Assembly: GCA_012184525.1 (NCBI GenBank) | Contig: WOFQ01000001.1 | Coordinates: forward strand, 1,612,001 to 1,676,000 | Length of the DNA stretch: 64,000 bases | Direction: 5' to 3' | From: Xenoacremonium recifei | Taxonomy: Eukaryota > Ascomycota > Sordariomycetes > Hypocreales > Nectriaceae | In this document: in pieces, positions 43,256 through 54,125 of the stretch | How the letters are laid out: each line of letters begins with the position of its first letter | Position numbering within the stretch: position 1 is the first letter of the stretch | Made by a program: the position numbers and the translations under genes | Notes under the pieces: generated by a model | Database searches by the model: none | Told to the model about the DNA's origin: nothing | The model's input: only the letters and a program-made list of their open reading frames with translations

Positions 43256-46200
43256 TCAAGCACTCTTCTTTGCTTTCTTCGACTTTTTCCTCTTCTCTCC
43301 GAAAGCCTCCTCGTAGACCTCGTTCGCGGTCTTCTCGGCCTTTCGCTTTTGCTTCCCTGACTTTACACTCACCACGGGGTTCGACTTGCCTTGCTTGGTG
43401 GCATTGAGAACCTGCTTCTCTGCATCTTGCCAAGCCGGAGCATCGCCTTCGATCTCGTATCTAAAACTGAGGTTAATTTCCTTTTCTTCTCATGGTTCGT
43501 CTGCCAAGGAAACTCACTGGTCAAGCGGAAGAGAGTCAATGAGCTCTCGCTGCTTCTGTTTCAGAGCCTTAAGTGCTTCATCGCCTCCCTCCTCGAGTTC
43601 ATCGTCTAGGTTCGTGGCTAGTGGGACGAATCGGTCGTCAACCACCTCGTCATCATGTGCGCCGCTCGCGTTCTCTCGGGAAACTCCCAATCGCTCAGGC
43701 TTGGGTAGCTCAGCGTCCACCGCAGCTGTAACCAGGGATCCAAAATGAGCCGTGACCTTGCGCAGGATCTTGATGAGCATGGCCAAGACCTGTGCTGAGG
43801 GCATGTTGTTCAGCTCCTGTGATATCTCGTCCACGTCCTTGTGCTGCAAGCCAATTCCCAAAAGGATGCACTTTTGAACACCCTTGAGGTCAACGTCATG
43901 CTTTAGGCGGCCGGTGAAATAGAGGTTCGCTATTGTCGGGATAAGGTCCAAGACGACGTGATAGTCCAGCATATTGTTCGCATAAGACTCAAGCCGCTTA
44001 AGGTCGAATGGAGACATGAATCGATCCAGCTCTGATTTGGTCAAAGGAGCGATCTCAGTCGAGTCCAGCTGAGCGCCGGAAAGGGCTGACTCATCAATGC
44101 TCAGAGCACTAATCGTAGTGAAGGTTCGGAATTGATAGGATAGAAGCGAGAGGAATCGCTTCTGGAAGTCTCGCGAGAATGCGCCCAGCCAACTTCGGTC
44201 CTCGCTGTTCTCAAGAGGGCGGAGCATCACACAAGTGTGTTCTCCGGTCAGATCGTTGGCAGTCTGCCGGAGATAGACAGGGGAGAATGAAGCTCGCTTC
44301 CAAAACCTGTGAAGAGCAGGCGTAAGGCCGTAGCTGACACCGATATAATCGAGTTTCTCTGGCCTCTTTTCTGATAGCTTTGCGAACAAAGGAGGCATCT
44401 TGTTGATGTCACGGACCTTGATGTTGTCCTCTAGTAACGAAGCATTGGAGAGTTCGGCCTCAGTGACTCGAGTGATGGCCTCGTCCATGACTTGATCGTC
44501 GTCCTCAGAGAGGCTAGCAAAGCGCCCTTCGTAATAGTCGGTAAGAAGCTCCAGAGCCTTGGTGCCGTAGCCCATTGACACATATTCAGGGTTTGTGGCA
44601 ATGCGGACAACACGAGCACCAGAGAGAGACGCGAAATCCTCGTCCTGGAATTGTTGGCTTACGAGCCAAGGGATGAGGTCGCCATGGGGTCTTTGTCCCC
44701 GGCTCAGACTGTTCAAGACGCTTTGCCTGCTGATCTTTCCTTCCAAAGAGACCTGGATCACACAGAGAGGTTCTGGGAGCCTCGCGCTATCCTCGGCGAC
44801 GGGGGGTACAAGGACGAAAAGCTCGTGCGCAGGGGCATCGCTCATGAGTTGGAGGTCATCCGGTGAGTTTTTGTAATGGCTGGCAACGTAAAGAGCCACC
44901 ATTTGCTGCAAGAATCTCTCAGATACAGGATGGAATGAGAAAAGGGTATCGCGGTTGACGTTGAGAAGTTGGCATTGAGACGGATCCGGGCAGCCGTTGA
45001 TGTTGGATTTGGACTTGGGGAGAGTAGCGTCCAGACACAGAAGCGTGTTCAACCACTTCTCAACCGAGTCTCCTTGTGCATATCGGATAGGTTCTGAAAG
45101 TGTGATTTCGCGGAGCTTGCGACCTGCCTGAAATTCTTCTGATTTGGACGCCCTGCCGGTGGACCGGTCAGCAATTTCGGTATCGCCGTTTGTTGAAGCA
45201 CTTCGCGATTGCTCCCTCAGTTGCTTGATCAGCTTTAGGGAGAGTGATCGGCCAGTACCCTCGTATCCGTTGATGGTAGAAGCCATGAATACCAGGTGCG
45301 GTCCCATCAACTTTCGCACCAGGGGTAGGGGGATGGCAGCAGCTTCATCAATTACCACCAATTCTGCCTGTCCCAAAACGTGTGCGTCTTGAGGGCGAAT
45401 ATACTGAATAGTTTGTCGGTGTTGTCGGTGGATATTTACTCGAACAATAGCCTTGTTGAAATCGGGGTTTGTACTCTGAATGATGGAGTAGTCGGCATGG
45501 TCGGCATAGCCAAGTGCGTCAAAGCCTTTGAAGATGAATTCGAACAGAGTCTTCAAGTTCTCAGGAGAAGGCGAGGTGATGAAGATGTTGCTGTATCCAT
45601 AGGCCACTGCAGCGGCGACTGCAACACCCAAGGCGGCAGATTTTCCTCGTCCTCGTGCTGCCGTGAGAGCAACTGTACTTCGCAGAGTCTTCTCAGCAAT
45701 GGCGTCGGTGAAGGTCAAGAGCGCTTTCGCTTGATCCACAGTCTTGGCGAGAGATATCAAAGATCCCACGGGTTGGCGGCCCTCGTTTTGTTCCTTGATC
45801 GAACCCAGTTCAATCTGCGCTTCGGTCTTCGGCTGGTCTAAGTCTGCGGGAGGCAATGCCTTCACACCCTTTCCACCTGATATAGGAAGGACATTGAGCT
45901 CGTCATCTATGACCAGACAAGAGTCGCAGCTACCCAGCGACAGAATGAAGCGCTCGTTGAACCGAGCAACAACGTCGTCGTGAGCCTCGGTCCGGTATCT
46001 GGAGTGAACATCCATAGACAAGTTGTACAACTGCGTCAGACTGTTCATGCCCTTGAGCAGCAAGATCACCAGACCACCTCCTTCGACTGTCTCGATCGTT
46101 CGCGCAAGAATGTTCGGGGTGACCGCTTCGAAATCTTGGAGAATGCACATGCCAAATGTGTTTCCCAGGATCTTGTCCGTCTCCTTATAGTAGGTGTATC

Positions 46201-46625
46201 GGATGTTGTGCAATGAAACGAAGAGTTCGAAGGCGTCCTCGGAGTTGGCTTCTCTGATGCCTCGCTTGATCTCTTTCTTAATTTTCTGCTCGCGCTTCTT
46301 CCGGTGACTGCACGTCTAAAGCGTTAGCGAGCGCGCATGACGAGACAGCTCTGGTCGACTGACCTGGTAAAGCCTAGAAGCTTTTGCTTGTATGCCCATA
46401 GCACAGACTTGTTCTGTTTGATGTCCATACTTGACATGAGGAAATGCAAGTTCACGATAACATCCTTGGGCCGGTCGCCCACCACGACGAAGAAGCTTCT
46501 CTTCTTCTCTTGCTGCCCATTCTTGATGAGCGCAGAAATGCGCGAGTCCCTAGATTCAGACGTTAGCTAAACAAACGTACAAAGCTTCAACATTGCCTTG
46601 CGACCTACAGGGCCTTGCGCTGCAT
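43256..46625 (-). CDS. KRE33: RNA cytidine acetyltransferase (Kre33/NAT10)
   Basis: Nucleolar enzyme of 1065 aa that makes N4-acetylcytidine in 18S rRNA and tRNA using ATP and acetyl-CoA; needed for small-subunit assembly. Exons (minus strand): 46625-46609 (17 nt), 46549-46364, 46307-43518 and 43460-43256. The joined N-terminus matches the family (DSRISALIKNGQQEKKRSFFVVVGDRPKDVIVNLH, then GFTSHRKKREQKIKKEIKRG). The Walker A loop ARGRGKSAALG puts the ATP-binding lysine at residue 290, as in human NAT10. The DEAA box follows (VVIDEAAAIPLP). The GNAT acetyl-CoA loop NPEYVSMGYGTKAL is at about 640-653. A Lys-rich nucleolar tail (GEKRKKSKKAKK) lies in the last exon. The identity is secure and all catalytic motifs are intact. 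Confidence 0.97.
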
Positions 46626-47255
46626 CTTGGAAGTCGTTTACAAGCCAATCGCTCTGCAAACAGATGCGCATCTACGGCTTCGCCTTGGCTGGCGGGACTG
46701 GGCGCAATAAAATCCAAAATTTTGGCGGTCGATGATTTTCTGCCGGGCGGTGTGGGACAAAGTTGCAGTGCATGGTGGGGGTGCTGCTGACCTTAAGGTT
46801 GGCTTCACCGAACCTCCCAGGCCCGAGTGCTAGAACACGAACAACCAACCACTAAGCCAATCTAGCATACCATGATCTTATTCGATAGAATTTGCTATTG
46901 AGGTTGCAACGGCGAATATGCACCACAGAACTACAATCGGATCTCACCCATTTAGCCTAAAGAGAATGATGCAAGGAACAGAATATTTATTCTTCGAGGC
47001 GGACCTTAAAGGCCATACTTAATAATACATGGAAGAAGGGCTGTGGCGTGCTCTGGCAAACAGTTTCCATCTAAAATGCATGATGATTGTTACCTGCGCG
47101 AGTCTATAGAATAAAGAGTCTCCGAGCGCAATGCAAACAGTTCGAGTTGGCAACCATCACCCTGCCATGCCCAGACACCACAATGAAAAGACCCGTTCAA
47201 TGCTCGAGGAAAAAGAAATTGCATCAAAATGGGTGATTATATACAAGAGAACCAC
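46626..47255. other. Intergenic region
   Basis: KRE33 promoter and the 3' flank of the mS38 gene. A tRNA-like string near 46,800-46,870 does not fold (see rejected items). Confidence 0.5.
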
Positions 47256-48340
47256 TTAGGTCCTTTCCAGCTTGCGGCGGAGGTTTCGTGTCCGCTTCAT
47301 GAGCTTCTTATACTTCTTCTTCTTCATCTTCAGCTTTCGTTGTCTCTTGACGCTAATGGCATGGATCGTTCGGCGTCCCTGGGCCTCATCAAACTTGAGC
47401 TGTCGGAGAGCAAGTCGCTCAAGAAAGCTGCGGGGCTGCTCGTCCTGCATGATCCGAGGGCTGTGAGCCATGATTCTGATCTGGCCGTCGGAGTCGGTCG
47501 ACTCCTCAATAGTGAAGAGGGCCTTGTAGACACGATGTTGGGGAACGTCCTCGATGGTCTCGGCCACGGCGATAGCTGAATCGGCCTCAGCGGTGCTCTG
47601 GGGTTGAGGCAGTGGAGGAGGTCGGAAGGGGAGGAATTCGCCAGACATGGTGTCGATCTGGAGATAAATGCTCGACTCGCTGCCGTCTGCGTTCTTGATA
47701 TCGACCTTGTGCATCGAATCGCTCATCTGCCCGTCATGCTGACCGGATATCGTCATCTGAGCCATAGGGCCTTCCAGCTGGTCGATTGTGTCGGAAAGCG
47801 TCGACATGGTATCGGCAACCCTGCTGGACTTCGTTCGCGGCGCGAAAATGGAGGCAAAGTGCTCGTCCGTCACAGTTCGCGGCATGGTCTGAGTAACCGA
47901 AATGGGTCGGTGTAGCGAAAAGAAACTTGACAGGCCAAGAGCTGTGTTCTTTGTTAGCAGCAAGCCTCTTGCGGGCTTCTGCGCCACACGGCAAACTCAC
48001 CTTCTTGCGACATATGGTGGGTATTGGGAACGCTGGGCAACTTCTTCAAAGAAGCCGCCCTTTCTGACGCATCCTTGTTCTTGCGCTTCCGCTTCTCGCT
48101 GCCAGTCTTGCCGTCCGCTCGAGCTGAACCCGACGAAGCTGGCACCGACTGACTCGTAGGGATATCGCTCGATCCATTATCGGATCTCGAGGGTTTCGAG
48201 GAGGAGCATCGTCGCTGGTGACCGCGGACGATGAGGGGAGCGGTCTTGGGAGCCGCCGAGGCGAAGGCCGACACGACGCCGGTTTGCGGGCCAGAAGAGA
48301 CGGCGGAGGAGACGACACGGCGCACAGATGAAGGCAACAT
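47256..48340 (-). CDS. Mitochondrial small ribosomal subunit protein mS38 (Cox24-type domain)
   Basis: Predicted mitochondrial protein of 341 aa. Exons (minus strand): 48340-48001 and 47941-47256 around a 59-bp intron. The N-terminus is basic and Ser/Ala-rich without acidic residues for the first 50 positions (LPSSVRRVVSSAVSS), as expected for a mitochondrial presequence. The last about 35 residues are the diagnostic mS38/Cox24/AURKAIP1 motif (AISVKRQRKLKMKKKKYKKLMKRTRNLRRKLER), a highly basic helix that contacts rRNA in the small mitoribosomal subunit. In yeast, loss of Cox24 affects COX1 mRNA processing and translation. The middle is poorly conserved, as in other fungi. The C-terminal domain makes the assignment firm; the middle and the exact start are less certain. 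Confidence 0.87.
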
Positions 48341-48974
48341 CGTGCCGCCAAAGACGCGCGGTCAAAGGTGCCGGTCGAGGGTCGTGAGGGGTGGTTTGGA
48401 GGTCAGGATGAATCCTGATGTTGTCGGTTGGATCTCCTTCAAACCCGGATTTGACCGTGCCCGGGAAAAGGCTGCGACGTTCGGGGAGTGGCGCTAACTC
48501 TTTGTGGCCTAAGGCAGCGACAAGGTAGCCGAGCAGGGAACGGGACTTGGCCGATGTCTCTCAAACCAACCACCACAAGATGGAATGCTTGATTGCGAGA
48601 ATTCCTGGGCAAAATGTGGTATAAAGAACAAAGTCTCCCTTAACTCTTGTATTTCCTTTGAAGAGTTATTTAGTGCTTTTCCCCGACCTTGGTTCCTCAA
48701 ATCGTATGACGGCGAGGAGTGAAGCAAACATCTGGGTGAGTGGACTCAGCACAGCATGATTGTCGTGCTCGTAAGATAAATCAGACGAGGCGGCGAAGGC
48801 ATCATCGGAATATAAAACCATTCTTGTATCCTGTCTAATAGAAAATGCCAGAGTTTCTGGATGTTCAACTCTATGTATGCCCACAACCGCCGGAGAAAGC
48901 CACGATGCTGAAAACGAAACCCATGCGCAGCCCAAATGAACTCTATGTCTATCCCCAAAGACGCACATGCTTGC
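48341..48974. other. Intergenic region
   Basis: Promoter of the mS38 gene (minus strand) and 3' flank of SYM1. No gene is supported. Confidence 0.5.
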
Positions 48975-49635
48975 CTATTTCCCGGACTGTCCGTTGACCC
49001 AGCTGAGATACGAGTTCCAGCCGATCGATATGATGTTGGCGAAAAGTACCCTATGATGCAGGGGAATGACGCTGAAGTTGACCACTTGCACAAAGGGCCA
49101 GAGCATCCAGTTGGTCTGGAGGGTTGGCCACCAGGCTTTGTTAAGCCGCTCCTTCGCACTCTTACCCTCCATAGTCGCCATGCTTCCTAGGAAAGCGCCG
49201 ATCGCAACGGGCGCGAAAAGGAGCTGATCACAAGCGACACGGGCAATGATCTCGACTCGCTTGTTCTTTACATTCACATTGCGAGCGAGGAACCCGAACC
49301 AGGTGGTTGCTGCGGGACCAAAAACACCTGAATGATTGTCAACAGCCATCGCTTACCGATATGAGAAGAAGAAAAGTTGGGGCATTATCAACTCACATCC
49401 ACCATAGAGCGCCATGCGTCCAGTGCGAATGAGGTCATGTTTCTCAAGACCCTTCTTTTCGACCAGTTGCTGAGCGGTGATATCGCCAGTTGCAAAAAGC
49501 ACCGCAGTGGTCACACTCTGCGTGAGCAGCGGGCGAGCAGCAAGCTTGCGATTGTACCTGGGCCAAGTTTCAGCGGGTGGAAATTCCAGCATCGTGACGT
49601 CGATGTGCTTACCAGCGAAGGAACGAGACAACCAT
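48975..49635 (-). CDS. SYM1: Mpv17/PMP22-family inner-membrane protein Sym1
   Basis: Mitochondrial inner-membrane protein of 178 aa. Exons (minus strand): 49635-49613 (23 nt), 49557-49397 and 49327-48975. Splicing gives the family-typical N-terminus FLRWYNRKLAARPLLTQSVTTAVLFATGDITAQQ. Without the 23-nt first exon, the RWY motif is lost. The second junction restores ALYGGCVFGPAATTWF. Four membrane helices and the Mpv17 signature near the C-terminus (WWPTLQTNWMLWPFVQVVNFSVIPLHHRVLFANIISIGWNSYLSW) are complete. In yeast, Sym1 is heat-induced and supports mitochondrial metabolism in stress; the family probably forms a small-solute channel. Identity is secure, but the transported species is unknown for the family. 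Confidence 0.95.
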
Positions 49636-51202
49636 TGTGACGGGAAATTTCCTTGGGGAGAAGGAATTGAGAGGCAAAAACGACCGAGAATGACTGAAGA
49701 GTAATTAACTCAGACGATTTATGTTCGGGACGCCTCCAAAACGAATTTGGCGTTTCGCAAGCCACCCCCGACAAACGGTGGTCAACTGACGCGATTCAGC
49801 TGCAGGCGAAGGGGAAGCTGCAGCAGCGGGAACCCGATGGGCGGCGAGATAGGCCTAGGATGAAGGGAAGAAAACTAAAATCGAGCGACTCAATGTTGGT
49901 CAAGAGGGAAATAGTCCTAGTCACCAAGGTAAAGGAAAGAAATCAGGTGTTGACGCGGCAGAGGACGAAGGAGAACATTCTGAGCGCGAGTCGACCTTGA
50001 TAATGACGAGCGGCCTCAACGGGGATGGACGGCTTTTGTTGCCCTCGTCTCGGACTACAGACCTCCCGACCCTGCGGACGGCGCTCCTGAAGCGATCTCC
50101 CGATAGGGGGATTCGCCAGCTTTGGTGCACACCGTCGTCTGGATGCTGCTGAGAATCCGGGGAACATGGCCGCTTAGCGGGGTTTAATATCTTCTTTGAT
50201 GCATAGATATCCCCTATAATGGAATGCCCGTCCCCCCCACGCCTCCCCTTTGGCGTGCACCATGTCTAGGCAACCAGGATTCGACAAGGGCTAGCGAATT
50301 TCATGAAAAGTCCTCCTGTTCTCGTGAGCAGTCTGGCGGTTGAGTAATTACAGCTTGCTTTTTGATATCTTTAGTAATTTGATTCGCCGACGGGGGGTCG
50401 CGTAAATACCGCGACCGGCCCGGACAGTGAGGCGACGTGCAGTATTAGCTGCATGCTCGACACCGCATATCGAAGCTCTGGGCGCGACCAGCGGGATGCT
50501 AGAGCACAACACGAGACTTGAAGGAGTGGCCACCAACTGAAGTTTACGATTGGCGAGGGCGAGCTGATTTCACAGAGCATAACGGAGTGCGAGGAGACAT
50601 CTCATTGCGTGACGTTTCTACGTGCGGGCTCAAACGACTGAGGACGGGACGCTTCTGCCAGGCACAGAAACCTTGTCCACGTCGGTGGCATCCAATCCGC
50701 CGGAAGCTTCCCGTCCCGTTAAGCTCCCGTCAATCGCTGTTGCCGCCCATTGCCTGCCGTCGATTACCTTTGATTACCACGGCAACTAGCGGTTTCTGCA
50801 AGACAGAGAACCCGGTTTCCTTCCTGTTAGAGTAATATCTGGGATGGGATTGCTCATGTTCGAAGCATTGGAGGCAAGCCCAACCTGAGTTGCACAAGAT
50901 ACGGTAGGTGATAGCTGCGACTTCTAGAAACCTCTCGTTCAAGAACCTCATCCTGACTTCTCATGTAATTGACCCAACTCAACAATCTCATCCTGCGTTT
51001 GTTTCGTGGTGCTTGAATGACCCCTCATCTCTGGTAATATCAGGTGCGTCTTCGCCATTGGTCAACGAGCCTATCGCAACCGCCTTCATCGACAGGGGTG
51101 CAGTCAGGCCTCGACCCAGAGCTCAACACCAGCACCCAGCCTAGACTCTGCATCTCACGATTCCATCACCGAATCATCAGCCCTTGTTCCAGACTCACCA
51201 TC
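49636..51202. other. Divergent intergenic region
   Basis: Lies between SYM1 (-) and the membrane protein (+), 1.6 kb. Short frames on both strands are featureless. No gene is supported. Confidence 0.5.
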
Positions 51203-52006
51203 ATGGCAGACGACACCATCTCGACCACGTCGTCCGCTAGCCCAGCCCATACCCACTCAACCCTCCGCATTCTCAGCACCGTCTCTTTCATCCCCGCATT
51301 CCCCCTCTGCCTTGCCCACGGCGTCCTCTCACACCACCCGGTCCCTGCCGTCGGGCTTGTTCCGCTGGCCGTCTCCGCCAGCATCTCCATCTTCTTGCTC
51401 CGTCGCCGCGCCGAAGATGCCGAAGGAGCCTCGAAGAAGCTCGCCCATCCGGTCTTGGTCTTTACTAGCGATGTTCTGCTTGCCGCGGCCTTGATGGTCG
51501 TGTTGGTGTTTACATGGATTGCGAAAGGGGGGTCGCCAGGGTTAAGCATGCTGGCGGCTTATGCGACCATCCCGTTGCTTTTCAACTTGTAAGTGATGGA
51601 AATGTCTAGTCCATCTCGAATTCATGGCTAAAATTGATCCTATAGCCTCATTCATTTGTTCCTCGCCCTGGAAGCCATATACACCGGTCTCGCTATCAAC
51701 AGCCTGGTACAATGGGTTGCCTGGCGCGCTGTGCCCCCTGACTGCCCCAACTGCAACCACCGCCTTCGACCTGACTTCCCCGAGCTGCCTTGGATCACGC
51801 ACATCAACCGCCGACGATCGGAATATACGGCCTTGTTTGTCAACGACGAAGATCGATATCACGATGAAGAAGACGTGGAGCAGGGCGGATCCGTACATAC
51901 CCCTCAGCCTGAGGCAGTCGAGGTGCGCAAGAAGGATCGCAAGTCCAAAGCGACTTCGTCTCCGTCTACCGAAGAGCCCGCTTCGCCTTGGACTGCTGGC
52001 GCCTGA
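51203..52006 (+). CDS. Multi-pass membrane protein of unknown function
   Basis: Predicted protein of 248 aa. Exons 51203-51588 and 51646-52006 flank a 57-bp GT-AG intron. Four to five hydrophobic helices are visible: LRILSTVSFIPAFPLCLAHGVL, VGLVPLAVSASISIFLL, VLVFTSDVLLAAALMVVLVFTWIA, and a last pair around the exon junction (YATIPLLFNFLIHLFLALEAIYTGLAINSLVQW). After the helices comes a CPNC motif (PPDCPNCNHRLRPDFPELPW), which might bind metal. A hydrophilic, acidic then basic cytoplasmic tail of about 70 residues follows. The orphan has the look of a small, conserved fungal membrane family, but I do not recognise it. The start at 51203 follows TCACCATC, a good context. Confidence 0.75.
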
Positions 52007-52255
52007 TTCTGTGGCTACAACCTGATACAAAGCTGACAAAGTTCACTTTGAAGAGCGTTCTTGCGTGGAGTCAATAATGCTGACTGAGTATGATGCCTTG
52101 TTCAATGATATAGATACCCCTGATGTCGATGTTTCTTTTGGTTTCTTGTTTCATTATTTGCTCATATCCTCATGCAGGATTCTTGATAGCACTAGATGTC
52201 CTTGATGTAGATAGTTTCTATTCAAGCACACTTACACCCTAAGCCTTGGTTCACT

Positions 52256-52310
52256 GAAAATAAAATAAAATAAAATAAAGAAATGGGGGAAAAAAAAAAA
52301 AAAAAAAAAA
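52256..52310. repeat. AAAAT pentamers and poly(A) tract
   Basis: Five AAAAT units are followed by a run of 21 A. Such A-runs can be retroposon tails, but no target-site duplication is evident. Confidence 0.85.
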
Positions 52311-52706
52311 TCCTGAAACTATCCTGACATTTCACCCCAACCAACCTGATGAACCAAACATCTTAATAATTTCGCATAAAATTTGAAGTGAAGATGATGC
52401 GCCAATGCTGATGAAGTTCAGATCGATGCGTTCTTGAGCAAACATCTAAAATACATATTTTTTTCAGTGAATCATTACTGTAACGGACCACTCGGCAGAG
52501 CAAAGAAACAAAGGGAAAGCGCTCCAAGGCGTGTAGGCACGCAAGCAAGTCAGAGCTATCAATCAAGTCAATTCGTATGTGCAAAGGTGATGATTCTACC
52601 TAGCGTGGGCCCTTCAGGGAAATCCTTGACCTTCCTCCTGTGACCCTTATCACGTCACATCCCTCTTCCCGAAATAATGCGGCGTCCTCGTCGCATGCAT
52701 TCTCAT

Positions 52707-53003
52707 CTACCAGCCACCGTTGTCCCACTGGTCTGCTTCATAAATGACTGCGTTGTCCGTCTCACAATCTTCCGCGTTTGAAGGGGCGTTTTCTCGAGTT
52801 CCAACGTCTCCATGATTGACAGCGTTGTTGTCAGTTGGCTCGTTGTTGTCAGTTGGCTCGTTGTTGTCAGTTGGCTCGTTGTTGTCAGTTGGCTCGTTGT
52901 TGTCAGTTGGCTCGTTGTTGTCAGTTGGCTCGTTGTTGTCAGTTGGCTCGTTGTTGTCAGTTGGCTCGTTGTCGTCCGTTGGCTCGTCTTCCCTGGCAAA
53001 CAT
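52707..53003 (-). CDS. Doubtful hypothetical protein made of EPTDNN repeats
   Basis: A 98-codon frame: MFARED, then one EPTDDN and eight EPTDNN units, then a short acidic tail (AVNHGDVGTRENAPSNAEDCETDN). It is entirely hydrophilic and has no domain, signal peptide or membrane segment. Because an 18-bp array with no stop stays open in several frames, the length alone is weak evidence. It sits between two transposon-end-like motifs. It could be a fragment of a repetitive surface or nucleoporin-like protein, or simply non-coding. I give it low confidence. Confidence 0.25.
   Translation of the reverse strand: MFAREDEPTDDNEPTDNNEPTDNNEPTDNNEPTDNNEPTDNNEPTDNNEPTDNNEPTDNNAVNHGDVGTRENAPSNAEDCETDNAVIYEADQWDNGGW
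52824..52985 (-). repeat. 18-bp minisatellite, nine units
   Basis: Unit GTTGTTGTCAGTTGGCTC is present eight times without change plus one variant unit (GTCGTCCGTTGGCTC) at the right end. On the minus strand it reads as EPTDNN hexapeptides in a 98-codon frame (53003-52707). The array is open in other frames too, so coding is uncertain. Confidence 0.9.
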
Positions 53004-53110
53004 ATTGAGGCTGGCTGCTGTCGGTACGGTGAGTCCTCGAAGTTTTTCAGTGAATCATTACAGTAAGTACAGCAATAACTTAAAAAAGGCAAGCGCTGCA
53101 GAAAGTTGCC

Positions 53111-53117
53111 TATAAAA
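53111..53117 (+). promoter_or_regulatory. TATA box of a decayed element ORF
   Basis: TATAAAA lies 86 bases before the ATG at 53197, followed by a CT-rich tract. This is a normal fungal promoter layout in front of a broken frame. Confidence 0.45.
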
Positions 53118-53196
53118 TCTTTCCATGATTTCTTTCTCGCTTTTTTTTTACCTCTTCATCTTTCTTTTCTCATCTCACTTTTCGCAAACACGCACG

Positions 53197-53787
53197 ATGG
53201 ATATGTCTAAGTATCCTCAATATATCCCCAAAGACACCACAGAGACACCTACTGTGGGCAGACCGCAACTATGGCATCATCAGTACGAATTAGAATATAA
53301 GTTCTATGGTCACCTACTTCCCGAAGAAGAACGCAACCGCTGAATGGAGTATGCCACACAGCTCCATCTTCCAGTCGCCAATTCCCAGATTGATCAGCAT
53401 GAATTGGCAAGAAAAGGGATTACTTGGGCAGCCCATAGAGCGCTGTTCATCATGTTCAAGACCAAGTATATCGGCTCAGATTACTAGAAGGAGGTGCAAG
53501 CCAAATTCCCAACTACTAATTTGGACCTCCCGTATATGAACTGGGAGGGGCCACGGGAACCAGACTTTGAAGCACCATGGTTCGTCAACATTTTACCAGT
53601 ACAAGAAGAAAAGAGGACAGCACCATATGAAGATACGGAACAGCCCACCCAGAAGACGAAACTCCGGCACATGACGGAACGGTGGCCTACGGAACCGACG
53701 GCGCGGGGAACAGAGAATACAGTACCAGAACCAACCCGACAGTCAGTGGTGGCCCAGGTACAAGTTAGGCACAGGTTAGTAGTTTAA
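53197..53787 (+). pseudogene. Decayed hydrophilic ORF with two in-frame stops
   Basis: From the ATG at 53197 one frame continues to the stop at 53785-53787, with only two interruptions: TGA at 53341-53343 and TAG at 53485-53487. The frame then continues with sensible protein composition (196 codons in all, including the stops). The translated pieces are charged and Trp/Tyr-containing, with no family I recognise. A TGA and a TAG would both fit C-to-T changes of CGA and CAG, as in repeat-induced point mutation, though I cannot show that. A TATA box and CT-rich leader precede it. It is probably a relic of a mobile-element protein or an element-captured gene. I do not assign a function. Confidence 0.45.
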
Positions 53788-53799
53788 TACCAGTCAAGA

Positions 53800-54090
53800 A
53801 TGACAGAAGAAGTATATACTAACAAGAACGACTCTAGCATATTTGGCCTTTCACCTGAAGAGATTTTCGATCAGTTCAGCAAAAAGCTAGCTGAAAGCAA
53901 CAAGAACACAAATGCAGAAATGCGATTACGGATATCAGAGCTTACAGAACAATACGATATGAAGATTAAAGAGCACCAAGATCAACTGGACAAGATGGTC
54001 AACGCCTATACAGAAGTTAAAGATCAACTAGGGAACCCTATCCCTTATCCAGATCCCTATTATTTATCTAGATCCCTATTACTTATCTAG
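53800..54090 (+). pseudogene. Short coiled-coil ORF, probable fragment of the same element
   Basis: A 96-codon frame with strong heptad character (PEEIFDQFSKKLAESNKN, RISELTEQYDMKIKEHQDQL). It begins 12 bases after the decayed frame ends and runs into the 19-bp tandem array, which supplies its last residues (PYPDPYYLSRS). A second coiled-coil piece of 47 codons lies at 54662-54805. Together with the frame before it, this suggests a broken longer protein. No domain is recognised. Confidence 0.4.
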
Positions 54091-54125
54091 ATCCCTAACC
54101 CTTATCCAGATCCTATTCCTTATCT
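54033..54125 (+). repeat. 19-bp AT-rich tandem array
   Basis: About five imperfect copies of AGATCCCTATTACTTATCT (starts near 54033, 54051, 54070, 54089, 54108). Similar phrases occur near 0.5 kb (opposite strand) and 16.73 kb, so it may be a dispersed family. Confidence 0.75.

Larger units (their letters stand above)
52465..53066 (+). repeat. Direct copies of a transposon-end-like motif
   Basis: CAGTGAATCATTAC followed by NGTAA occurs at 52465-52483 and 53048-53066, 583 bases apart, each preceded by a T-run. An inverted partial copy (TTCACTGAAAA) sits at 52250-52260. The CAGTG start recalls hAT-superfamily ends, but no complete pair of inverted termini with a target duplication was found. 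Confidence 0.45.

Noticed and set aside
46795..46875. Minus-strand string TGGCTTAGTGG resembling a tRNA A-box
   Set aside because: No acceptor pairing, only a three-base anticodon stem and a poor T-loop, so no cloverleaf can be built.
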